A stretch of DNA of 64,000 nt from an uncultured Bacteroides sp. (GCA_902168085.1 CABHOP010000087.1:21741-85740); one strand, 5' to 3'. Counted from the stretch's first letter, positions 1-8,705 are shown. A program made the numbers and translations. Notes: a model not told the origin generated them from the letters alone.

Positions 1-485
1 GCTATCACTATATCTGCATATTCAGATGCATTGTTCTTAAACTGCAGTATCCATCCTTCACCGTTTTTATCCATCGATGTGAAGTGGCTATCCCATACTA
101 TAGTACCGGGTTGTAATGATTCTAGAAGTATTCGTCTCAACACCCCACGGTCTATCTCCGGTCGAAAATGTTCATGCCCAAAGTTGTATACCGGTTTATT
201 ATCATGGTCGCTATACAGCACCTCTGCCTGTTCATTCATTATCTTCATCCTGTCGGCACCGGCCATGTAGTTGGCTTTAAATTCATCCAGCAAACCCGCT
301 TTTACAATAGCCGCCAATCCCGAATCTTCATGCAGGTCCAGCGGTGATCCCTGTACACGTGCATGTTTGTCTTTATCCCGTTCATATACGGTTACATCCA
401 CACCTTTCAGTTCTAATAACCTTGCTAATGTAAGCCCGCCGGGGCCACCGCCTACTATGGCTATTTTCTTTCCTTGCAGTTTCAT
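1..485 (-). CDS. TetX-like FAD-dependent monooxygenase (N-terminal part, cut by window edge)
   Basis: The reverse strand reads from ATG at 485 to the window edge, giving about 161 residues of a class A flavin monooxygenase. A Rossmann FAD motif (GGGPGGLTLARLL) lies near residue 11, followed by VYERD and LDLHEDSG. A later PEIDRGVLRRILL segment corresponds to the PEINRNDLRAILL region that I recall from TetX tetracycline-inactivating enzymes. The family uses NAD(P)H and O2 to hydroxylate small aromatic substrates in the cytoplasm. The substrate here is unknown: many Bacteroidota carry chromosomal relatives without proven tetracycline activity. It lies 27 bp downstream of the AraC gene on the same strand, so the two are probably co-transcribed. 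The C-terminal half is missing. Confidence 0.8.
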   Translation of the reverse strand, partial: MKLQGKKIAIVGGGPGGLTLARLLELKGVDVTVYERDKDKHARVQGSPLDLHEDSGLAAIVKAGLLDEFKANYMAGADRMKIMNEQAEVLYSDHDNKPVYNFGHEHFRPEIDRGVLRRILLESLQPGTIVWDSHFTSMDKNGEGWILQFKNNASEYADIVI

Positions 486-512
486 ATCATCTATCTTTTT
501 GATGACACAAAA

Positions 513-1274
513 CTACTGCTGCCGTATAGCCGACAATAGTATAAATCGGTCGTTTTGATTTTTGAATAGTTCTTTAGGAACAGCCCCTGAGAATTTCTTT
601 ATCTCTTTGATGAAATGGTTTTGGTCGGTAAAATTGAGTTCGGGAAACAGCCGGCCCTTTGCTATATGCTCCAGCGACATGCGGAAGCGCAGGATATTAC
701 AAAACACCTTTAGCGATACACCAAATTGCTGGTTGAAGTACCGGTTTATCTGGCGCGCACTCCAATACACCCTTTCAGAAAGCTCCAGTACACTCATTTC
801 CCCTTTCGATTCGTATATCAGTTGAAACAAGCGTCGCTTGCGTTCATCCATTTCTTTGGGTAATAAAGAAAGCAGCTTCTGCGCTGCCTTCTCGCAAAAT
901 GCATCAAAATCATCCAGGTCTTTTACATTAAATCTCCAGAAATCATTGGGCAACTCCTTCGCGCCATCTACCATATCTGCTATCGGGAAACCGAGTATAT
1001 ACTCCACAGCCGGCAGTTTGAAACTGATAGCAAACATCAGCGTATGTGGGTCTATTACCGATGGATGCGTACGTGTACCAATACCTATCAGCACTATATT
1101 AAATGGCTGCGTGACCGACTGCGTGAAAAACAGATCTACCCTTCCATCCGGCAGCCCTATCACACTCTGCGCTTCATCACCCGTATTATGCAGCATCCAA
1201 TAGCTATCCACAAAATCAGCCAGCGCCGCTTCCGGCTTTACCTGCTGATATACTATATTGTTGATGATGTTCAT
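513..1274 (-). CDS. AraC-family transcriptional regulator
   Basis: This DNA-binding protein of about 253 residues has an N-terminal sensing domain of the kind common in Bacteroidota AraC proteins (VKPEAALADFVDSYWML near the start). The C-terminal AraC helix-turn-helix region includes LSERVYWSARQINRYFNQQFG and a second helix unit, FTDQNHFIKEIKKFSG. I chose ATG at 1274 because the upstream 15 codons look unlike protein and the DSYWM domain begins soon after. It probably controls the adjacent flavin monooxygenase gene, which follows after 27 bp. The ligand cannot be read from the sequence. Confidence 0.85.
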   Translation of the reverse strand: MNIINNIVYQQVKPEAALADFVDSYWMLHNTGDEAQSVIGLPDGRVDLFFTQSVTQPFNIVLIGIGTRTHPSVIDPHTLMFAISFKLPAVEYILGFPIADMVDGAKELPNDFWRFNVKDLDDFDAFCEKAAQKLLSLLPKEMDERKRRLFQLIYESKGEMSVLELSERVYWSARQINRYFNQQFGVSLKVFCNILRFRMSLEHIAKGRLFPELNFTDQNHFIKEIKKFSGAVPKELFKNQNDRFILLSAIRQQ

Positions 1275-1331
1275 GCTATTGCTGCTACATACTAAAATAC
1301 AAAGTTCCACATCCACCAACTAAACACCAAC

Positions 1332-1363
1332 TTGAAAGGCTTACGAAACCGTAAGCCTTTCAA
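1332..1363 (-). terminator. 14-bp perfect hairpin between TonB receptor and araC
   Basis: The arms at 1332-1345 and 1350-1363 are perfectly complementary around an AAAC loop. The hairpin lies just after the TonB receptor stop and before the araC start on the same strand, so it probably ends the receptor transcript. It lacks a good T-tract, so it could also be an RNA-stability structure. Confidence 0.55.
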
Positions 1364-1396
1364 CCTATTACCCTATTAACTTATCACCCTATCGCC

Positions 1397-3439
1397 CTAC
1401 CTTATTTTATACCTCAATCCACCATAAAAATTGGCGCCCATTATCGGTCCCCATATCATAGAGGCATCAAAGCCTTCGGCATATGGGTTCGATGCGCCAA
1501 TTATCGGGTCGTGCATCATATAGTTGGTCAGGTTCTCACCACCTACATATACTTCCAGCACATCATTCCAGCTTTTGCTTATCTGTGCATTCATCTGCCA
1601 GAACGATGGTGAGTATTTTGATGGTTCCGTACCGCCATGGTGCGCATGCAGTTCAGGCAATCGCTTAGAACCTATCCACTGCACCGTGTAGTCAAATTTC
1701 CAGTTATTACGTGTTTCATAGCCCACATTGGCAAAAGCCCGGTGTGCTGCCACCAGCGGGCGTTCTTTCAGTTTGCTGCCATAAGTGCTGCGCACATCAT
1801 ACCAGCGGTAAGCCAGGCGCAGGTCCAGGTTATGTATCAGTTCATAATCCAGTTGTGCCTGCAGGCTATTCGCAAACGATAAACCTTTCAGGTTATACAG
1901 CCTTACATAATGCGGGTCTTCCACATCTACCACCACTTGGTTCTGGAAGTTGGTGTAATAATAATCCACGCTGAATGCGCCATCCCTGTAGTCCATCACA
2001 AACTTCTGCGTCAGGTTCACACCTGTATTCCATGCCACCTCCGGGTCCAGCCCAAAAGGTTTGCTTTTATCCGTACCCTCTATCACAAAAGAACGGTTGC
2101 TGGCCATATAGCCCATATTCTCGGCAAATATATTCGCAGTACGCTGCGCACGGCCAACAGATGCCCGCAACACCGTACGCTTGAATGGTGCATAGCGCAC
2201 ATGCAGCCTCGGCGTAGCAAAGGCACCAAATATATTATGGTAATCTCCACGCAGCCCCGCCACCAGGTTGAACTTTTCAGACATGGTATAAGAGTACTCT
2301 GCAAAGGCACCCGGCACTATCTCGTTCCTGTTATAGCCCGCAAAGCCCAGCGAATCGTGATAGTTATCTATCAGGTTGCTCAATCCACCCTTTATCACGT
2401 GGTTGGTATTACCGATGATGGTTTGGTATATCAGGTTGGTATAAAGGCTTTTTTGCGATGCTATATAGTTGCGCCTGCCATAGTTCGCATCCTGGTCGTG
2501 ATACACACCCGCTATCTGCAAGCCTATACTCGTTCCCTTCCTGCCCGGGAACATATGGCCTATTTTAGCCCATGCCTCGGCACGCTTCGTATTCAGCTGG
2601 AAACCCCAGGGCTTGCCTGCTATCTGCTCGGCATCTTTTTCATAATGCCACTGGCCACCGGTGTTTTCTATATATACACCTTTCACACCACCTTGTATCT
2701 CCCATCCCTTGGGCCCAAACCAAAACCAGCGGTTAGCCGCTACAAACTGTTTATCCAGTGGTTGGTCCAAAAAGCCGTCACCATTATTATCCTGCTTCAG
2801 CCATTGCGAACGCCCGTGCAAAAACAGGTTGGTCGATAGCTTATCGTTGAACTGGTGACGATATACAATATTACCCTCACTCCTGCCCTGCGAGCTTTGG
2901 TATAGGTTCAGGTGCCATTTCTCTTCTTTCTCTTCAAATGGTTTACGCCATTCCACGTTTATCTGCCCGGCCACGCTCTCATAGCCATTCACCACGCTAC
3001 CGGTGCCCTTGCTCAGCTGCATACCTTCTATGAAGGTACCCGGCGTAAAAGACAGACCCGTTATAGCTGCCAGCCCGCGTGTATCGGGTATGTTTTCCCG
3101 TGTTATCAGCGTATACGGACCGGCAAGGCCCAGCATCTGTATCTGCTTATACCCGCTCACCGCATCTGTAAATGCCACATCCACCGATGGGGTCGTTTCA
3201 AAGCTCTCGCTCAGGTTGCAGCAGGCCGCTTTCAGCAACTCGCGCTGACTGATGAGCTCTTTTTTCATCGGGTCCAGCATACTTATCTGCGTGCTGGCAC
3301 GGCGATGTTTTATGGTTACTTCTTTTAATTTCTGTTGCTTGTTCGTAGCCGTATCTATGGGCTGCTCCTGTGCATACGCAGGTGCATATGCCATCAGCAG
3401 CGCACTGCCCGCAAGCAGTTGTCTGTAAAACCTATCCAT
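1397..3439 (-). CDS. TonB-dependent outer-membrane receptor
   Basis: This 680-residue outer-membrane transporter starts with a signal peptide (LLAGSALLMAYAPAYAQ) and a TonB-box-like stretch (KLKEVTIKHR). A plug domain containing LLKAACCNLSESFETTPSVDV and a VNGYESVAGQINVE segment follows, then a 22-strand-type barrel with many aromatic-ended strands. The canonical N-terminal carboxypeptidase-regulatory-like domain is absent. The CCNL plug motif is, to my knowledge, typical of receptors encoded beside heavy-metal-associated proteins. The HMA gene ends 14 bp upstream on the same strand, which suggests one operon for copper or another thiophilic metal. The actual substrate is inferred only. Confidence 0.88.
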   Translation of the reverse strand: MDRFYRQLLAGSALLMAYAPAYAQEQPIDTATNKQQKLKEVTIKHRRASTQISMLDPMKKELISQRELLKAACCNLSESFETTPSVDVAFTDAVSGYKQIQMLGLAGPYTLITRENIPDTRGLAAITGLSFTPGTFIEGMQLSKGTGSVVNGYESVAGQINVEWRKPFEEKEEKWHLNLYQSSQGRSEGNIVYRHQFNDKLSTNLFLHGRSQWLKQDNNGDGFLDQPLDKQFVAANRWFWFGPKGWEIQGGVKGVYIENTGGQWHYEKDAEQIAGKPWGFQLNTKRAEAWAKIGHMFPGRKGTSIGLQIAGVYHDQDANYGRRNYIASQKSLYTNLIYQTIIGNTNHVIKGGLSNLIDNYHDSLGFAGYNRNEIVPGAFAEYSYTMSEKFNLVAGLRGDYHNIFGAFATPRLHVRYAPFKRTVLRASVGRAQRTANIFAENMGYMASNRSFVIEGTDKSKPFGLDPEVAWNTGVNLTQKFVMDYRDGAFSVDYYYTNFQNQVVVDVEDPHYVRLYNLKGLSFANSLQAQLDYELIHNLDLRLAYRWYDVRSTYGSKLKERPLVAAHRAFANVGYETRNNWKFDYTVQWIGSKRLPELHAHHGGTEPSKYSPSFWQMNAQISKSWNDVLEVYVGGENLTNYMMHDPIIGASNPYAEGFDASMIWGPIMGANFYGGLRYKIR

Positions 3440-3453
3440 ACCTGTGTTTGTTT

Positions 3454-3801
3454 TTAGTGTTCGCAGGTATTGGTTTTATAATGGCAGCACTCGGGCAGCT
3501 TCTTGTAGTCGGCTTCTGTAGCCTCTACCTTTTCAGAGCTGTGCCCGGCTTTGGCTACGCTTTTCAGTATCGCATCATCGGTAGTTTTCGATGATTTGTA
3601 GGTAATGGCCAGCATATGGGTTTCTTTATTCCATTCGGCGCGTTTCACCCCTTTTACATAGGCAGCTTCTTCTATGCGCTTTTTGCACATGCCGCAGTTG
3701 CCATCTACTTTATAACTCCTGGTTACGATGTCTTTGCCATCTTGTGCCATTGCGGTCACAGATGCCATAATTATAGAAAGGAAAACAATTAAATGTTTCA
3801 T
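3454..3801 (-). CDS. Secreted heavy-metal-associated (HMA) domain protein
   Basis: The 115-residue protein has a signal peptide ending ASVTAMAQ and an HMA fold. The fold contains CGMCKKRIEEAAYVKGV, the CxxC metal site of the Atx1/CopZ/MerP family, followed by the usual beta-alpha-beta pattern. The tail is Cys/His rich (ECCHYKTNTCEH) and could give a second metal site. It is exported, so it probably binds copper or a similar ion in the periplasm and works with the TonB receptor 14 bp downstream. A hairpin separates it from the upstream HYC_CC_PP gene. Confidence 0.87.
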   Translation of the reverse strand: MKHLIVFLSIIMASVTAMAQDGKDIVTRSYKVDGNCGMCKKRIEEAAYVKGVKRAEWNKETHMLAITYKSSKTTDDAILKSVAKAGHSSEKVEATEADYKKLPECCHYKTNTCEH

Positions 3802-3826
3802 TGTAAATACTCATTAAGGTTAAAAC

Positions 3827-3864
3827 AAAAAGTGATTCAGTCTGTATGGATACAGGCACTTTTT
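3827..3864 (-). terminator. Hairpin between HYC_CC_PP and HMA genes
   Basis: AAAAAGTG (3827-3834) pairs with CACTTTTT (3857-3864), and CTGTAT/ATACAG forms an inner stem. On the reverse strand the second arm supplies a T-rich run, as expected of an intrinsic terminator just after the HYC_CC_PP stop codon. Confidence 0.6.
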
Positions 3865-4278
3865 TTAACCATAATAAGTAAAGCTGGAATGCAGCTTAAA
3901 GAGTGGTATGTTCTGCCATCGCCCCGGTGGTGCATTGGGTTGCCCGCTTACCGGTGTGTGATTGGTATAGGCTACCGTGCGCTCGGGGTATTCCATCTGC
4001 ATTGCAGGCAGCATTGCCCATTCACCCTGTAGCAGTTTATATTTAAAGAACGATACGTCCTGGTCTATCGATACCTTGGCGCTTACCACTTCATCCTTGC
4101 AGCAGCCTTCTTCTTCGGCAGGCTCATCAGTGCAGGTATCATCAGCACAGCCGTCATCACCCTTCACATACATCTGCCACGATTCCAGTTGCTGGCCGCA
4201 GTAGTGTGCATGTATCATGATGCCCGTAACTGCGAACAGGTACAGCACCATAACCGGTATGACAACTAACTTTTTCAT
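3865..4278 (-). CDS. HYC_CC_PP family secreted cysteine-rich protein (first copy)
   Basis: This protein of about 137 residues has one N-terminal hydrophobic segment (signal peptide or anchor, LVVIPVMVLYLFAVTGIMI). The family hallmarks follow: HYCGQQL, an acidic Cys-rich stretch (DDGCADDTCTDEP, EEGCCKDEV) and a proline motif near the end (NAPPGRWQNIPL). I chose ATG at 4278 because it places the hydrophobic segment at the N-terminus; the longer form adds eight unlikely residues. The family is known only by name and is often near copper or other metal genes, as here. Function is unknown; metal binding is inferred from the cysteines. A second copy is at 19953-20348. Confidence 0.75.
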   Translation of the reverse strand: MKKLVVIPVMVLYLFAVTGIMIHAHYCGQQLESWQMYVKGDDGCADDTCTDEPAEEEGCCKDEVVSAKVSIDQDVSFFKYKLLQGEWAMLPAMQMEYPERTVAYTNHTPVSGQPNAPPGRWQNIPLFKLHSSFTYYG

Positions 4279-4379
4279 TAACAACACAAATTTAACCCTC
4301 AACTTGTTAATAAAACAAGAAATTCCGTTATAAGATTTTGACTGTCATTTATATTACTTTGCGCTGATAATACCGGCTC

Positions 4380-4772
4380 ATGATTAATCCGTTTAACATA
4401 GGCGACACCAAAACATTCACACACAAGGTAGTAGATGGCGATGCCGCCCGTTTTGAAAGCGGCGAGGTGCACAATGTATATTCTACTTTCGCCCTCTCCC
4501 GCGATGCCGAATGGAGTGGCCGCCTCTTTGTGTTGGAAATGAAGGAACCCGGCGAAGAAGGCATTGGCACGGGCATCACCGTTACCCATCACGCCCCAGC
4601 CCTCATGGGTCAGGAAGTAGTTTTTACCGCCACCCTTGCCGAGGTAAATAAAAATGAAGTGGTGGTAGACTATACCGCCCACGTAGGCGACCGCCTGGTA
4701 GGCAGCGGCAAAACATGGCAAAAGATATTAAAGAAGGAAAAGCTGGACAGGCTCTTCGATAGCCTGAAATAA
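4380..4772 (+). CDS. Hotdog-fold thioesterase-like protein
   Basis: The 130-residue protein has the layout of a hotdog thioesterase of the fluoroacetyl-CoA thioesterase-like group. An early segment covers FNIGDTKTFTHKVVDGDAA, a central GTGITVTHHAPALMGQEVVFTATL strand gives the characteristic VTHxAP..G pattern, and a final beta strand ends in GKTWQKIL. Such enzymes hydrolyse acyl-CoA thioesters in the cytoplasm, but the substrate is unknown. It is transcribed opposite to its neighbours and ends two bases before the stop of the convergent SGNH hydrolase. A weak -7-like element, TTACTTTG, ends at 4361. Confidence 0.7.
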   Translation: MINPFNIGDTKTFTHKVVDGDAARFESGEVHNVYSTFALSRDAEWSGRLFVLEMKEPGEEGIGTGITVTHHAPALMGQEVVFTATLAEVNKNEVVVDYTAHVGDRLVGSGKTWQKILKKEKLDRLFDSLK

Positions 4773-4774
4773 CC

Positions 4775-5377
4775 CTACCTCTTCAGCACCTTCGCCACTT
4801 CCGGCGCCAGCCTTTCAGCCCATATTTTATATTCTTTGCCGCTTGGGTGCAGCCCGTCCTCGGCCAGGTATTCAGCGGTTGTACCGTTTTTTCGTGTACT
4901 GTCTGTTATATCTATATAATGGCAGTTATGCGCCAGCGTTATTTCTTTCTTGGCAGCATTATAGGCGTCTATATCTTTGGCTATCTGCGCACGGTCTTTA
5001 CCATCTGCAAAAGGCGTTACGCCCCAGTCGGGTATCGATAGTACAAATACATTTTGCGTATGTCCATTAGCATAGCGTATGGCTATATCCAGCAGTTGGG
5101 TATATTCTTCTTTATAGTTCTCCAGGTCGCGGCCGCGATACTGGTTATTCACCCCTATCAGCAGTGTTACAAACGAAAACGTATCTGTAATATTATGTTC
5201 TCGTATAGATGCCGCTAGTTCATCGGTCGTCCATCCGGTAGTAGCTATGATAACAGGTTTCGAAACCTCTATCCCCTGCTTTTTCAGCAGCGCTACGGTT
5301 TGATGTGGAAAGTTTTCGTCCGATGATACTTGTTCGCCAATCGTATAAGAATCGCCAAGTGCCAGGTATGTGTGCAT
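4775..5377 (-). CDS. SGNH/GDSL-family hydrolase
   Basis: This 200-residue esterase has the SGNH blocks in order: LALGDSYT at residues 5-12 (nucleophile Ser), the oxyanion glycine in TTGWTTDEL, the Asn block LLIGVNNQYRG, and DGLHPSGKEY near the C-terminus with the catalytic Asp and His. No signal peptide is seen, so it is likely cytoplasmic. It probably deacylates or de-esterifies a carbohydrate or lipid. It lies 15 bp downstream of the aldehyde dehydrogenase gene and may share its transcript. Confidence 0.85.
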   Translation of the reverse strand: MHTYLALGDSYTIGEQVSSDENFPHQTVALLKKQGIEVSKPVIIATTGWTTDELAASIREHNITDTFSFVTLLIGVNNQYRGRDLENYKEEYTQLLDIAIRYANGHTQNVFVLSIPDWGVTPFADGKDRAQIAKDIDAYNAAKKEITLAHNCHYIDITDSTRKNGTTAEYLAEDGLHPSGKEYKIWAERLAPEVAKVLKR

Positions 5378-5392
5378 TGTTGGTAGCTGCGG

Positions 5393-6766
5393 TTAATTGA
5401 TAAATACGGTCTTGATATTTACAAACTCACGAATACCAAATATACTCAATTCCCTGCCATAACCGCTTTGCTTCACACCACCGAAAGGCAGCCGCGGGTC
5501 CGAATGTACAAAGGCATTTACAAAGCAGTTGCCCGCCTGCAGTTGCGTGGCCGCTATCTTTTCTGCTTTCGCCCTGTTCTTTGAGAAAATGCCCGCACCC
5601 AGTCCGTATATGCTGTCATTGGCCAGTCGCACCGCATCCTGTTCGTCTTTCGCTTCTATTATCGCAGCCACGGGGCCAAACAGTTCTTCGTCATAGGCAG
5701 GCATGCCTTTCTTCACATTGGTCAGTATCGTTGGTGGGTAGTACGCTCCTTCTCCTTCCGGTATATAGCCGCCCATCACCAGCTTCGCGCCCTTCTCTAT
5801 GCTTTTCAGCACTTGCTCGTGCAGCTGGTCGCGCAGGTCTTTGCGCGCCATCGGGCCTATTTTGTTGCTTTTATCCATAGGGTCGCCAAAGGTGGCCTGC
5901 TGCATCAGTTCGGTAAACTGCGCTTCAAATTCTTTCCTCACGGCTTTCTCTACTATAAAGCGCTTCGCTGCTACGCAACTCTGTCCACTGTTTACCAGCC
6001 GCCCGTCCACGCAGGTTTTCACGGCCAGCTTCATATCGGCATCTTTCAGTATAATGTAGGCATCACTACCCCCCAGTTCCAGTACTTGTTTTTTAATGTG
6101 CGCAGCAGCAGCAGCAGCTACTTTACTACCGGCACTGGTACTACCTGTAAATGTAATAGCTGAAACCGCAGGGTTCTTTATCAATGCTTCCACTTCACTT
6201 GATGGCAGCAGCAATGTTTGAAACAACCCTTTCGGCGCACCTGCATCTTTTATCACTTTCTCTATGGCCAGTGCGCACCCGCTGATGTTCGAAGCATGTT
6301 TCAGCAGCATCACGTTACCCGCCATCAGTGCCGGGGCCATGGCACGGAATACTTGCCAGTAAGGGAAGTTCCACGGCATGATGGCCAGCACCACACCCAG
6401 CGGCTGAAACGATACATAGCTTTTGCGTGCATCGGTTTCCACTATCTCATCTTTCAGGAATGCCGGGCCTTCTTTCGCATAAAATTCAAAGGTCATCGCA
6501 CATTTCTCTACCTCAGCCATGCTTTGTGCTATGGGTTTGCCCATCTCTTGCGTGGCCAGTTTAGCCAGCTTCTCTTTATCCTTGCGTAGCTGTGTGGCTA
6601 TCTTCTTCAGCACCACACCACGCTCTTTCAGTGTCTGTTGTTTCCAGTCTTCAAAGGCCGATTGGGCTTGCTTTACGGCCTTGTTTATCTTTTTTTCGTC
6701 GTGTATCTCGTATTCGGCTATCAGGGCGCCTGTTGCGGGATTAATGGAGGTAAGTGCAGCTGCCAT
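5393..6766 (-). CDS. NAD(P)-dependent succinate-semialdehyde dehydrogenase family enzyme
   Basis: This 457-residue aldehyde dehydrogenase has the oxyanion-hole motif PWNFP (Asn about 133), the cofactor loop FTGST, catalytic base Glu in VLELGG (about 230) and nucleophile Cys in NSGQSC (about 264). Length and the MPWNFPYWQVFR context fit the short GabD/SSADH class that oxidises succinate semialdehyde to succinate. The exact aldehyde is not provable from the sequence. It probably heads a two-gene unit with the SGNH hydrolase. Confidence 0.88.
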   Translation of the reverse strand: MAAALTSINPATGALIAEYEIHDEKKINKAVKQAQSAFEDWKQQTLKERGVVLKKIATQLRKDKEKLAKLATQEMGKPIAQSMAEVEKCAMTFEFYAKEGPAFLKDEIVETDARKSYVSFQPLGVVLAIMPWNFPYWQVFRAMAPALMAGNVMLLKHASNISGCALAIEKVIKDAGAPKGLFQTLLLPSSEVEALIKNPAVSAITFTGSTSAGSKVAAAAAAHIKKQVLELGGSDAYIILKDADMKLAVKTCVDGRLVNSGQSCVAAKRFIVEKAVRKEFEAQFTELMQQATFGDPMDKSNKIGPMARKDLRDQLHEQVLKSIEKGAKLVMGGYIPEGEGAYYPPTILTNVKKGMPAYDEELFGPVAAIIEAKDEQDAVRLANDSIYGLGAGIFSKNRAKAEKIAATQLQAGNCFVNAFVHSDPRLPFGGVKQSGYGRELSIFGIREFVNIKTVFIN

Positions 6767-6808
6767 AGTTCTCTTATTTATGCCTCAAAATTAAAGCAAC
6801 ACAACGGT

Positions 6809-6835
6809 ACGAAAGGTTTACTATTTTCGATGCCC
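6809..6835 (+). repeat. 27-bp direct repeat, copy 1
   Basis: This copy differs from the one at 7200-7226 at only two positions (bases 12 and 20). It carries TATTTTCG where copy 2 has a perfect -7 element. No gene starts just downstream on this strand, so it may be a decayed or duplicated promoter segment. Confidence 0.7.
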
Positions 6836-7199
6836 TTATAACAACTACACAACATTATTTAACAGATTGTTTTTATTCCTCCACCAAAGCCTCACATACA
6901 AAATTAGTTTAAATATTGTATATTTGCTATAGTAAGTTACGTAGCAGGATTATCACCGGCTAAAGTTTACATTAAAAGAAACCATAACCCTTCAAACCGG
7001 AAACTATTATGAAACAAAACTCCGTTTCCGAAACAATTTGGAACACACTAATCGACTGACAATCAAACAATTGCATTTTCACATCTCGAAAAGTGAGCAA
7101 AAACTATCAAAAACTATCAACAGATATAGAATTTCACCATAAACCCATTGCACCTCAGCATGAATACTTTATTAAACCAAAGGAAAGCCGCCAATAGCA

Positions 7200-7226
7200 A
7201 CGAAAGGTTTCCTATTTTTGATGCCC
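7200..7226 (+). promoter_or_regulatory. 27-bp direct repeat, copy 2, with promoter of the phosphohexomutase
   Basis: The repeat contains TATTTTTG at 7213-7220, a perfect match to the Bacteroidota -7 consensus TAnnTTTG. It lies 40 bp before the ATG at 7261, giving a leader of about 35 nt. No clear -33 TTTG is seen. Confidence 0.6.
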
Positions 7227-7260
7227 ATATCATAAACACCACTAAATAATCAATCCCGAA

Positions 7261-8667
7261 ATGACTATCGATAAGATAAAATTTGGCACCGATGGATGGC
7301 GCGCCATTATCGCTAAAGATTTTACTGTATATAATGTAGCCCGCGTTACCAAAGGTCTGTCGCACTGGCTGCTGCAGCGCAGCGACCGCCCTACCGTACT
7401 GCTGGGCCACGATTGCCGCTTTGGCGGCCCGCTGTTTGTAGAAACAGTAGCCAAGGTGCTATGTGCCAATGGCATCAAAGTAGTAATGGCAGAAGGTTTT
7501 GTAAGCACACCTATGATATCTTTCGGTGTGCTGCAGGTAGGTGCGCAGCAGGGGGTTATCATCACGGCTTCTCACAATCCGCCTACATACAATGGCTACA
7601 AGCTGAAAGGCGCACACGGCGGCCCTTCCAGCCCCAATGATATAGCTGCGGTAGAAGCCCTGATACCCGATACGGTAGAAATACCTAACGAGGGCCTGAA
7701 ACACTGGCAAGCTCAGGGTCTGCTGGAATACATCAACCTGGAGGATATGTATGTAAGCTACCTGCAAGAGAAGTTCGATATCGAAGCGCTGAACAAATCA
7801 CCGTTCAAGCTGGCTTATGATGCTATGTATGGTGCAGGACAAAATGTAATGCGCCGCCTGTTCCCTACGGCTACATTCCTGCATTGCGATGATAACCCCG
7901 GTTTCCACGGTCAGGCACCGGAACCGCTGGATAAGAACCTGCAGGAACTGGCAAAGACCGTTGCCAATACTCCTGAAATAAAGATGGGACTGGCTACCGA
8001 TGGCGATGCAGACCGTATAGGCCTGTACGATGAGGATGGCAACTTTGTTGATGCCCACCACATCATCCTGCTACTGATACACTATCTGCACAAGTATAAA
8101 GGAATGACCGGCAAGGTAGCCGTAGCCTTCTCTGTTACTGACCGTGTTAAGCGCATGTGCGATGCTTATGGCTTGCCAATAGAGGTAACGCCTATCGGCT
8201 TTAAATACATCAGCGAACTGATGACGCAGGAAGATATACTGGTAGGTGGCGAAGAAAGCGGTGGTATTGCTGTAAAAGGCCATATACCGGAGCGCGATGG
8301 TATCTATGATGGACTGGCACTATACCAGTTCATGAACGAAACAGGCAAAACGCTGAAACAACTGTGCGAAGAGGTATATGAAGTAGTAGGCCGTTTCGTG
8401 TACGAGCGCAATGACCTGACGCTGGAAAACGAAAAGAAAGAAGCCATCATCAAAAAAGCGGCAGATAAAGGTTATACACAGTTCGAGAAATATGGCTTCG
8501 GACGCATAGAAGATATAGACGGTATCAAATACCACCTGGATAACGGCGGCTGGGTAATGCTGCGTGCATCGGGCACAGAGCCGCTGCTGCGTGTATATGC
8601 AGAGGGCAATAGCAAAGAAGAAACGCTGGATATACTGGAAGATGTAAAGAAAACAATACTCATGTAA
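7261..8667 (+). CDS. Phosphoglucomutase/phosphomannomutase
   Basis: This 468-residue alpha-D-phosphohexomutase interconverts hexose 1- and 6-phosphates in the cytoplasm. It has the phosphoserine loop VIITASHNPP (Ser about 104), the Mg2+ loop TDGDADRIG (about 245), the sugar loop GGEESGG and the phosphate-binding loop RASGTEPLLRVY near the C-terminus. All four active-site loops are intact. I cannot separate glucose from mannose specificity. It stands alone, with its own -7 element and a strong terminator. Confidence 0.92.
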   Translation: MTIDKIKFGTDGWRAIIAKDFTVYNVARVTKGLSHWLLQRSDRPTVLLGHDCRFGGPLFVETVAKVLCANGIKVVMAEGFVSTPMISFGVLQVGAQQGVIITASHNPPTYNGYKLKGAHGGPSSPNDIAAVEALIPDTVEIPNEGLKHWQAQGLLEYINLEDMYVSYLQEKFDIEALNKSPFKLAYDAMYGAGQNVMRRLFPTATFLHCDDNPGFHGQAPEPLDKNLQELAKTVANTPEIKMGLATDGDADRIGLYDEDGNFVDAHHIILLLIHYLHKYKGMTGKVAVAFSVTDRVKRMCDAYGLPIEVTPIGFKYISELMTQEDILVGGEESGGIAVKGHIPERDGIYDGLALYQFMNETGKTLKQLCEEVYEVVGRFVYERNDLTLENEKKEAIIKKAADKGYTQFEKYGFGRIEDIDGIKYHLDNGGWVMLRASGTEPLLRVYAEGNSKEETLDILEDVKKTILM

Positions 8668-8677
8668 TACCAACAAC

Positions 8678-8705
8678 AAAGCCTGCTACTCAGCAGGCTT
8701 TGTAC
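8678..8705 (+). terminator. Intrinsic terminator after phosphohexomutase
   Basis: AAAGCCTGCT (8678-8687), loop ACTC, AGCAGGCTTT (8692-8701), then a T-rich stretch. Confidence 0.85.

Larger units (their letters stand above)
6767..7260. other. 494-bp intergenic region with repeats and promoters
   Basis: No convincing gene lies here. The region holds two near-identical 27-bp direct repeats (6809-6835 and 7200-7226), a TATATTTG -7-like element at 6919-6926, a possible 16-codon ORF at 7009-7059 with no recognisable product, and a short tandem AAAACTATCA duplication around 7100-7119. Confidence 0.6.

Noticed and set aside
1363..1400. CCCTAT-like short repeats after the TonB receptor
   Set aside because: Irregular and short; no sign of a CRISPR or functional array.
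1910..2839. A 309-codon open frame antisense to the TonB receptor
   Set aside because: It is a shadow of the receptor, with no plausible protein pattern; the receptor frame has clear plug and barrel motifs.
7009..7059. 16-codon ORF in the intergenic region
   Set aside because: Too short to judge, with no family or clear promoter spacing.
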